The notes under the pieces: generated by a model
The model's input: the letters and a program-made list of their open reading frames with translations, nothing else
What the model was told of the DNA's origin: nothing
The model's database searches: none
In this document: positions 6,846 through 11,883 of the stretch, in pieces
Layout: every line of letters begins with the position of its first letter
How positions within the stretch are numbered: the stretch's first letter is position 1
Translations under genes and position numbers: made by a program
From: an uncultured Elusimicrobia bacterium
GTDB lineage: Bacteria > Elusimicrobiota > Elusimicrobia > UBA1565 > UBA9628
DNA: 11,883 nt
Direction of reading: 5' to 3'
NCBI GenBank assembly: GCA_903874575.1
Contig: CAIQSZ010000267.1
Coordinates: forward strand, 1 to 11,883

Positions 6846-7518
6846 CGTCAGCCGCATTTGCCATCGCTTTCTTGCACTGAGGGGCCAATGCGGCATCGTT
6901 ACCGCACGAACGGACCGCATCGCATACGCTATCGCACGCAGTATTGGTGACAGCAACATCTGGTCGACGGACTTGCTCTCCGCTGCCATCGGGATGGAAT
7001 GCCGCCAACTGAAACCTTGCGTTGACAGTATCCCGGACCCTCCGCGCCCTCTCTGCCGCACCAGCGTCATAATCCGCGTTGTATTGAGCTTGTTGTTTCG
7101 CCAGTTCGTCGAGCGCTTGCCGTCTGGCCAATTCTTCAGCTGTAGGCCTAGGGGGCTTAGCGGCGATCGTGGCTGGCTTATTCCGCTCATTGCAGTAACT
7201 TGTCCTGAGTTGAATCAGCCGATCTCGATTCGTCGGCAATATGTCGCGGCCATTAGTCAAAGTTAAGATTCCGTCATCGTCGTAATAGAAATACACGTCC
7301 TGCCCGGAAATCCTTAGCTTCACGTTAAGCAACGTTTTCTTCCAGGCATCTTCGCCCTGCCCCTTTTTTGGGAGCACTTCCCGGACCGCGTCAGCGGTCG
7401 TTAGTCCATCTCCGGGCGCGCAGGGATCCCTCAAGTCGGGGGTGACGGGTGTCTCTGAGGACGCTCGTCCCGAGAAAACGATGAAGACGGCAAGGGCGAT
7501 CATGATGCGGGCGTTCAT
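6826..7518 (-). CDS. Secreted eight-cysteine protein, paralogue A (unknown function)
   Basis: A 230-aa protein I do not recognise. The start is the ATG at 7518 (MNARIMIALAVFIVFSGRASS), because an AGGAGGA site precedes it and the paralogue starts identically; an in-frame ATG at 7578 would add 20 residues in front of a clear signal peptide. Signal cleavage is expected near residues 19-22 and there is no lipobox. The mature part has DPCAPG at residues 31-36, a Trp/Lys beta-like region, TSYC at 106-109, an Ala/Arg/Gln-rich probable helix at about 127-165, and a C-terminal Cys cluster ending CQCK. Cysteines are at 33, 109, 195, 199, 205, 215, 227 and 229, all matched in the gene at 7788-8432. Disulfides in the periplasm or outside the cell are likely. 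The 3' end overlaps the convergent GT-C gene by 20 bp. Confidence 0.8.
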   Translation of the reverse strand: MNARIMIALAVFIVFSGRASSETPVTPDLRDPCAPGDGLTTADAVREVLPKKGQGEDAWKKTLLNVKLRISGQDVYFYYDDDGILTLTNGRDILPTNRDRLIQLRTSYCNERNKPATIAAKPPRPTAEELARRQALDELAKQQAQYNADYDAGAAERARRVRDTVNARFQLAAFHPDGSGEQVRRPDVAVTNTACDSVCDAVRSCGNDAALAPQCKKAMANAADARCQCK

Positions 7519-7527
7519 ACGGTTCGG

Positions 7528-7534
7528 TCCTCCT
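7528..7534 (-). promoter_or_regulatory. Ribosome-binding site of paralogue A
   Basis: AGGAGGA on the minus strand, 9 nt before the ATG at 7518. It decides the start in favour of 7518 over 7578. The same heptamer, at the same spacing, precedes paralogue B. Confidence 0.8.
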
Positions 7535-7572
7535 GTTTCCGTTGCTTCAAGGGTGGCCCGGGTTTCCTCTTT

Positions 7573-7578
7573 TGTCAA
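7573..7578 (-). promoter_or_regulatory. TTGACA box upstream of paralogue A
   Basis: A perfect TTGACA on the minus strand, 38 nt before the AGGAGGA site. No good TATAAT-like element lies 16-19 nt downstream, so a working promoter is uncertain. It is listed because the same hexamer stands at a similar place before paralogue B. Confidence 0.35.
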
Positions 7579-7613
7579 CCCCTCTCGAATGAACGGTAAA
7601 ATAAAATTCCCGA

Positions 7614-7712
7614 GTTCAATTCGGCGCGGCTACAGCAACAAGCGAAAATCGTCGCACATCCTGTCGAGAAAGCCGATTTTCCAGAGGCCAGGGATTGTCG
7701 CGCGCCGAGAAC
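7614..7712. repeat. Nested imperfect inverted repeat
   Basis: Outer arms are GTTC plus TCGGCGCG (7614-7617 and 7621-7628) against CGCGCCGA plus GAAC (7701-7712), 12 pairs with a 3-nt bulge. Inner arms are GAAAATCG (7644-7651) and CGATTTTC (7674-7681), 8 perfect pairs around a 22-nt loop. Together they could fold into an extended hairpin or cruciform. There is no T-run typical of a terminator. It could be chance, a structured leader RNA for paralogue A, or an operator or mobile remnant. Confidence 0.45.
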
Positions 7713-7787
7713 AGTCTGGGAACTGGAGGGCGACACGCTTGGCCCCAAGTTGAATCATCCTGTCGGCCTGCGCGGCGGTTTAATGCC

Positions 7788-8432
7788 TTATTTTTTACAC
7801 CAGCATGAAAGATTATTTATCGTTTGCTTCGCTGTTCTGCAATTTTCGTTGAAAAGTCTTTGACCTCCTATGTTGCATGTGTCCCCATAGAATAATTCGC
7901 AGGCGTTTTGACATAGAGCGACATCAGCTGGAATAGTTTTGGGCGCTTCGGCGGGACGGCCTTCCGTGGGTGGAGGTGTCATCCCTGCAACCATATCCGC
8001 TGAGCGTTCCCCCGACCGCGACAGCGCGGCAGCTTGCTTTTCCTGGGCCCTTCGTCGTTGTTCTTCTTCGGCCTGTGCCTGTCTCCTGGCTTCTGCAGAT
8101 TCTTTAGCTTTCGCCGACGCTATGTTCGAGCAATAGGTACGAGCAATATCCGTAATTTCAGTCACATTTAGCGAAATAAATCCATGGTTCTGACTTGCGG
8201 GAATCTTGCCCAACGTTCCATCAGCCTCATCGTACGTCAATCTGAATTTAATTACGGTATCGTTCCAGGGGCCGTAAGTGAGCACTCTTGGTCCGGGCAG
8301 GAGCCTTCGGATTTGATCGGAGGTCATTGTCGTCCCCGGCGCACAGAAGGCCGGCAGAGGGGGGGCTTCGGCGGATGCTCGGCTCGAAAAAATGATGAAG
8401 GCGACAAGAGCGATCACGATGCGAGCGTTCAT
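7788..8432 (-). CDS. Secreted eight-cysteine protein, paralogue B (unknown function)
   Basis: A 214-aa relative of paralogue A. The signal peptide MNARIVIALVAFIIFSSRASA (residues 1-21) has no lipobox. Shared elements in order are CAPGxxxT followed by R(x)2-3LP (residues 30-46), a WNDTV..FRL strand region (56-65), RTYC (98-101), a highly charged Glu/Gln/Arg/Ala stretch (about 107-145, probable helix), a Pro-rich linker (152-168), and a C-terminal cluster C-x3-C-x7-C-x11-C-x11-C-W-C-KK. Cysteines are at 30, 101, 174, 178, 186, 198, 210 and 212. The ATG at 8432 has AGGAGGA 9 nt upstream and a TTGACA/TATCGT promoter. Base composition is AT-rich relative to the surrounding glycan genes, for example 35% GC in 7801-7860 against 75% in 6241-6300. 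Function unknown; an extracytoplasmic, disulfide-stabilised protein is inferred. Confidence 0.82.
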   Translation of the reverse strand: MNARIVIALVAFIIFSSRASAEAPPLPAFCAPGTTMTSDQIRRLLPGPRVLTYGPWNDTVIKFRLTYDEADGTLGKIPASQNHGFISLNVTEITDIARTYCSNIASAKAKESAEARRQAQAEEEQRRRAQEKQAAALSRSGERSADMVAGMTPPPTEGRPAEAPKTIPADVALCQNACELFYGDTCNIGGQRLFNENCRTAKQTINNLSCWCKK

Positions 8433-8441
8433 GAGATTCGG

Positions 8442-8448
8442 TCCTCCT
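8442..8448 (-). promoter_or_regulatory. Ribosome-binding site of paralogue B
   Basis: AGGAGGA on the minus strand, 9 nt before the ATG at 8432. The sequence AGGAGGACCGAA is identical to that before paralogue A. Confidence 0.8.
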
Positions 8449-8459
8449 GGTCTATTCTA

Positions 8460-8488
8460 ACGATAGAGGGGGGAGCCTATTCTGTCAA
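8460..8488 (-). promoter_or_regulatory. Sigma-70-like promoter of paralogue B
   Basis: On the minus strand TTGACA (8488-8483) is followed after 17 bp by TATCGT (8465-8460), a 4-of-6 match to TATAAT. Both lie just upstream of the ribosome-binding site. The perfect -35 and canonical spacing make this the best promoter candidate in the window. Confidence 0.5.
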
Positions 8489-8543
8489 GGGTTCCTTAAT
8501 CCTCTCGACACATGATGCCGCCGGCTCGCGACCCGATCAAGGG

Positions 8544-8565
8544 CTTACCCGAGGGTTGGGGTAAG
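8544..8565. repeat. Hairpin-forming inverted repeat in the divergent region
   Basis: CTTACCC (8544-8550) and GGGTAAG (8559-8565) form a perfect 7-bp stem with an 8-nt loop, with a further GG/CC pair possible after a bulge. It lies between the promoter of paralogue B and the start of the ligase gene. It could be an operator or chance; without a T-run it is not a convincing terminator. Confidence 0.4.
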
Positions 8566-8585
8566 GGCCATCGCATAAATATAAA
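8556..8585 (+). promoter_or_regulatory. Possible promoter of the ligase-TPR gene
   Basis: TATAAA (8580-8585) sits in an unusually AT-rich run (8574-8593), with TTGGGG (8556-8561) 18 bp upstream as a poor -35. The ATG at 8603 has no Shine-Dalgarno, so the 5' leader would be very short. The -35 overlaps the hairpin described at 8544-8565. Confidence 0.35.
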
Positions 8586-8602
8586 TAGTAAAATCCCGAC
8601 CC

Positions 8603-11278
8603 ATGGCCGACAAGCCCCGGAAAAAAGGCGCTCTGCAGTTCGTCCGGCCGGACGCAGAGGCGTTCGCGCACAAGGCGATCACCCTTTGGCTTCCGATACT
8701 GTATTTTTTGATCTCCTCGCTGTTCTTCCTGCGCACTTACGATTCGGCCCAGGTCAAGATATCGGTGATGCAGATGGGCGGCGTCGGTCTGCTCGCGTTG
8801 TGGCTGTGCCGCCTCGCGTTGGCCGGGCGCCACGCGTTCAGCAAGGACGACTTGGTCGTCCTGTCCCCGTTCCTGGCGTACCTGGGCTACGGCGTTTTCT
8901 CCTATCTGCACGCGCCGTACCACATGGCCAGCACCGATTTTTTCATCCGCCAGACTTTCTACATGATCGTCGCCCTCATCGCGATCTACGAGTTCGACCA
9001 GCCTTCGGTCCAACGCTTGTTCGACTGGCTGATCTGGGCGGCCTGGATCGCCGTCGGCTACGGCATGCTCCAGTTCGTCGACAACCGCTGGTTCCCGCCG
9101 GGAGTGGGCAAGGGCATCGACCCGTTCGTCTGGCGCGGCGCATTCGGACCGCGCGTGTTCTCCACCTACGGCAACCCTAACTTCTACGGCGACTTCCTGG
9201 TCATCATCTTTCCGATCCTGCTGACCCAGTTTCTTAAGGCGCGCCGCTGGAGCCTGGTGCCGCTGATGGGCATGCTCCTTATCAACCTAATGGCGACCGG
9301 CACGAAGGGCGCGTGGCTGGGCTTCGCGATGGTCTGCGTGCTGTTCGGCGTTCTTTCCCTGATCTACTTCAAGAGCGCGACGAAGCAATGGCGCAATAAA
9401 ATCCTCGCCGTGGCGTTCGTCAGCGCCCTCGGTCTGATCGGCTACACCGCCAAGGACCTCGAGTCGCGCATCGTTTCGATCAACTTCCGCCTGTTCACTT
9501 GGGAAGCGACCTGGGAGATGATCCGTACTCATCCGTTCATCGGCTCGGGCGTGGGTTCGTTCCCGCCGCTGTACCCCGCGTTCCGCCGCCCGCCGATCTT
9601 CCATATCGAGGGCAAGCACAACACGGAGACCGACCACGCCGAGGATGAGTACCTCGAGGAACTCTTGGACAACGGCATCCTGGGCTTCGGCATCTTCCTG
9701 TGGCTGATCTTCAGCACGCTGGCGGTCGGCTTCCGCTCGCTCGGGCAGTTGACGGGCGCGTTGGCGTCGAAGGACGGCAGCCCGGCGCCGCGGGCGTACG
9801 ACCTCGCGGGCCTGCTGGTCTCGTTTTCGGGCATGCTGGCGCATAACTTCTTCGACGTATCCCTGCGCTTCGTGTCGTCGGGCGTCTATCTGGGCCTGCT
9901 GTCGGGGATGATCGTCAACACGGCCCGCGGACGCGCGCTGTTCGAACTGCACCCGCGCCCCGAAGGCGGCCCGGCGCCCGCGCGCGCCGCCGGGGCCCAG
10001 GACGGCGAGCCTCCCCTGCTTCAGACGCTGTCCGAGTTCGTGCTCTGGCCGTTGCGGCTGGCGGCGATCGCCGGCGTCGCTTACTGCGCGTTCGGCATCG
10101 ACTGGCGCCGCCTGGCGCCCGCCGCGGGCTTCGGCGGCATGTATGGGGAGTTCGCCTCGCTGGTCGGCCCTCTGGCCCGCGTCCCGGCGGGCGGGGAGCT
10201 TCTCCAGTGGTGGCTGGCGTGGGGCGTGTTCGCGGGCTGCACGGCGGGCCTGGCCTACGCGCTGATCCGCCTATGCTTGATGACGGAGAACCCGGTCATC
10301 CCCATGGTCGTTCTCGTCAGCCTCCAGCCGCTGTACCTGTTCTGGGGCTACTTCAAGGCCGACATGCACCACAACGTCGCGATCTATTTCTCTAAGGAAC
10401 GCCAGTGGGACGCGGCCGTCGCCAACTACCTGACCGTCCACAGGCTGAATCCCGATTTCGTCATGGCGAAGTACTTTCTGGGCAACGTCTTCAACGATCG
10501 CTTCAACATGACGAAGATATTCAACCCGAACTGGGGGGATAAGGATAACGTCCCCATGGACGACTACGAGCGCGCGCTGTATTGGTACAACGAGGTGCGC
10601 CGCCTCTCGCCGAACTACGTCCAGATGCACCATCAGGTCGGCAACCTCCACCTGCGCCGCGCGCAGTGGGCCCAGGACCCGAACAACCACCGCCCGCCGG
10701 AGGAGGCCGAGAAGTATCTGGACCTCGCGTTGACGCGCTTCCGGCTGTATCAGGCCGTCGATCCCGTCTTCGCGCCGAACTACCATCGCATGGCCCAGAT
10801 ATACATGATGCGCAAACAGTTCGATAAGGCGATCGAGACTTACGCCGCTTTGATCGACGCGCGTAGCTGCGCGGTCGATCCGGGGCTGCTCGCCAACGAT
10901 TTTCTGCGTCGGACCATCCTTTCGTATCAGCTGTACGTGAAGGAAGGCCGGGCCTGGGTCCACCGTCATGCCGTCAACCTTCCCGGGCAGACTCAGGCCG
11001 GCGCCGATGCCTACATCAGCCTGGCCAACGCGCACTTCATGGCCGAGCAGCAGGCTTCCGGCAAGGACTTCGCCGGGCACCTGCAGGCCTCCGAGTTCAA
11101 TTATAAGATGGCTTTGGCGTTCGAGCCCGCGTTCGAGAACGCGAGGCGCAACCTCGGGGTCGTGTACCGCAAGGCCCAGCAGGAAGGTCGCCTGCGCCAG
11201 CTCCCGCCGCCGGCGAAGATGCCGGCCGCGGGCGAACCGCCTTTCACGGGCTATGAAGTCGGTCCGGTCAAGCGCTAG
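8603..11278 (+). CDS. O-antigen ligase / Wzy-like polymerase with C-terminal TPR domain
   Basis: An 891-aa protein of two halves. Residues about 24-450 form a polytopic membrane domain of the WaaL/Wzy/PglL type: RVFSTYGNPNFYGDFL (183-198), TGTKGAWLGF (233-242), THPFIGSGVGSF, and a loop TDHAEDEYLEELLDNGILGF (343-362) where H345 is in the place of the conserved ligase histidine. Further hydrophobic segments lie at about 480-600. From about residue 600 the protein is hydrophilic with TPR-like helix pairs: ERQWDAAVANYLTVHRLNP, YERALYWYNEVRRLSPNY, EKYLDLALTRFRLYQAV and RKQFDKAIETYAALID. It would polymerise or transfer lipid-linked glycan to an acceptor in the periplasm, the TPRs binding a partner or substrate. 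Whether it is a ligase, polymerase or O-oligosaccharyltransferase cannot be decided from sequence. It overlaps the next gene by 26 nt. Confidence 0.87.
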   Translation: MADKPRKKGALQFVRPDAEAFAHKAITLWLPILYFLISSLFFLRTYDSAQVKISVMQMGGVGLLALWLCRLALAGRHAFSKDDLVVLSPFLAYLGYGVFSYLHAPYHMASTDFFIRQTFYMIVALIAIYEFDQPSVQRLFDWLIWAAWIAVGYGMLQFVDNRWFPPGVGKGIDPFVWRGAFGPRVFSTYGNPNFYGDFLVIIFPILLTQFLKARRWSLVPLMGMLLINLMATGTKGAWLGFAMVCVLFGVLSLIYFKSATKQWRNKILAVAFVSALGLIGYTAKDLESRIVSINFRLFTWEATWEMIRTHPFIGSGVGSFPPLYPAFRRPPIFHIEGKHNTETDHAEDEYLEELLDNGILGFGIFLWLIFSTLAVGFRSLGQLTGALASKDGSPAPRAYDLAGLLVSFSGMLAHNFFDVSLRFVSSGVYLGLLSGMIVNTARGRALFELHPRPEGGPAPARAAGAQDGEPPLLQTLSEFVLWPLRLAAIAGVAYCAFGIDWRRLAPAAGFGGMYGEFASLVGPLARVPAGGELLQWWLAWGVFAGCTAGLAYALIRLCLMTENPVIPMVVLVSLQPLYLFWGYFKADMHHNVAIYFSKERQWDAAVANYLTVHRLNPDFVMAKYFLGNVFNDRFNMTKIFNPNWGDKDNVPMDDYERALYWYNEVRRLSPNYVQMHHQVGNLHLRRAQWAQDPNNHRPPEEAEKYLDLALTRFRLYQAVDPVFAPNYHRMAQIYMMRKQFDKAIETYAALIDARSCAVDPGLLANDFLRRTILSYQLYVKEGRAWVHRHAVNLPGQTQAGADAYISLANAHFMAEQQASGKDFAGHLQASEFNYKMALAFEPAFENARRNLGVVYRKAQQEGRLRQLPPPAKMPAAGEPPFTGYEVGPVKR

Positions 11279-11883
11279 CGCCGTCTTCTTCGTTCTCGGA
11301 TTCGCGGTTCGCGCCGCGGGCCAATCGTGGGGCTCCGCGCCCCTGTCCGCCGATAAGGTTTTCGGCGCCATGGAATCGGAGATGGAGCGCAGCCTGCGCC
11401 GCCTCAAGCAGGACTCCTTCGCGCCGCCCTACTTCCTCGCCTACCGCCTGCACGACGCGCGCCACTACGCAGTGGGCGCGTCGCTGGGCTCCATCTCGGG
11501 AGAGTCTCTGGAGGACTACTGCGCCGCCTACGTGGAGGCGCGTTACGGCGACGAAAAGTTCGACAACACCGACCTCAGCTATCAGGGCGTCAACGGCACC
11601 GTCTCGCCGGACCCCGACGTGCTGCGTCAATCCCTATGGCTGCTGACCGACCAGGCCTACAAAAGCGCGGTCGCGGGTTGGCTGGAGAAGAAGGCGAAGC
11701 GTTCCACGGAGTTGGTGACCGACGACCTCGACGACCTCGCTTCCGAACCGCCCCAGCGTCGCGTCGAGGCCCTGCCCGCGCCGCATCTGGACCGCGCGCG
11801 CTTGCGCGGGTTGGCCATGCGGCTCAGCCGTGCGTTTCGCGGCCGCTCCGATGTCTTCGAGTCGAGCGTCTATTTGGACTCAT
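11253..11883 (+). CDS. Secreted TldD-related metallopeptidase-like protein (5' part)
   Basis: The frame is open from the ATG at 11253 to the right edge (210 complete codons). The start lies 26 nt inside the ligase gene, and is chosen because it gives a signal peptide (KSVRSSASAVFFVLGFAVRAAG, with probable cleavage before Q24). The next ATG, at codon 40, would lose it. The visible part matches the N-terminal domain of TldD/PmbA-related proteins: APPYFLAYRLHDARHYAVGASLGSI (about 57-81), an RYGDEKFDNT strand (97-106), DVLRQSLWLLTDQAYKSAVAGWLEKKA (about 122-148). These are the usual ASxGA, vGDyxfDNT and LWxxTDxAYK landmarks. The catalytic part is outside the window, so activity cannot be judged. 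A periplasmic peptidase role is inferred from the family. Confidence 0.78.
   Translation, partial: MKSVRSSASAVFFVLGFAVRAAGQSWGSAPLSADKVFGAMESEMERSLRRLKQDSFAPPYFLAYRLHDARHYAVGASLGSISGESLEDYCAAYVEARYGDEKFDNTDLSYQGVNGTVSPDPDVLRQSLWLLTDQAYKSAVAGWLEKKAKRSTELVTDDLDDLASEPPQRRVEALPAPHLDRARLRGLAMRLSRAFRGRSDVFESSVYLDS

Larger units (their letters stand above)
7519..7787. other. Intergenic spacer between the two eight-cysteine genes
   Basis: A 269-bp stretch without a convincing gene. It holds the ribosome-binding site of paralogue A, a TTGACA box on the minus strand at 7573-7578, a nested inverted repeat spanning 7614-7712, and a 10-bp direct repeat CATCCTGTCG at 7657-7666 and 7756-7765. An ORF on the plus strand (7442-7753) crosses it but starts inside paralogue A antisense and resembles no protein. 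No clear terminator follows paralogue B. Confidence 0.6.

Noticed and set aside
7519..7578. Upstream start of paralogue A at 7578
   Set aside because: It would add 20 polar residues before a signal peptide and ignore the AGGAGGA site. The paralogue begins at the equivalent of 7518.
8512..9180. Plus-strand ORF overlapping the ligase start (222 aa)
   Set aside because: It is an Arg/Pro-rich shadow of the ligase gene in another frame.
10271..11407. Long antisense ORF opposite the ligase-TPR gene (378 aa)
   Set aside because: High-GC coding DNA gives long antisense frames; no family motif, and the sense strand is clearly coding.
1..11883. CRISPR array, tRNA, rRNA, IS element or integrase
   Set aside because: No regularly spaced repeats, cloverleaf-like sequence, terminal inverted repeats or transposase/integrase motifs were seen.

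Overview
The window is GC-rich, densely coded bacterial DNA with short or overlapping gene junctions. It looks like a cell-surface polysaccharide / glycoconjugate locus. Eight of the eleven supported genes are a FAD oxidoreductase of the amine-oxidase type, glycosyltransferases (two GT-A family 2, one membrane GT-C), a SAM methyltransferase, a GDP-sugar epimerase/reductase, an O-antigen ligase/polymerase with a TPR tail, and an AzlCD amino-acid transporter counted separately below. Nothing fixes the taxon. High GC, ligase-TPR fusion, a TldD-related secreted peptidase and several starts without Shine-Dalgarno sites would suit a Gram-negative lineage such as a high-GC Elusimicrobiota or deltaproteobacterial-type organism, but this is a low-confidence guess.

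Layout. Positions 1-1975 (+): the 3' part of a FAD-dependent oxidoreductase, then azlC and azlD, each junction an 8-nt overlap. Positions 1986-3862 (-): a two-gene unit, a DPM-synthase-like GT2 followed by a SAM methyltransferase (ATGA overlap). A 63-bp divergent gap follows. Positions 3926-6845 (+): a three-gene unit, GDP-L-fucose-synthase-like SDR, GT2 and GT-C glycosyltransferase (4-nt ATGA and GTGA overlaps). Positions 6826-8432 (-): two paralogous small secreted proteins with eight conserved cysteines, in DNA of visibly lower GC. Positions 8603-11278 (+): an 891-aa O-antigen ligase/polymerase-like membrane protein with C-terminal TPRs, overlapping the start of a secreted TldD-related peptidase that runs off the right edge.

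How they may work together: the SDR would make a GDP-deoxysugar (or epimerised GDP-sugar), the GT2 enzymes would transfer sugars to lipid carriers or acceptors, the GT-C enzyme would use a polyprenyl-linked sugar on the outer face of the inner membrane, and the ligase/polymerase would finish or attach the chain. AzlCD (branched-chain amino-acid export) and the TldD-related protein have no evident place in that pathway. The most unusual content is the 8-cysteine secreted pair at 6826-8432, which I do not recognise. It shares its upstream box, ribosome-binding site, signal peptide and cysteine framework, but little else. No tRNA, rRNA, CRISPR array, IS element or confident terminator was seen, and no gene-free stretch exceeds 300 bp.
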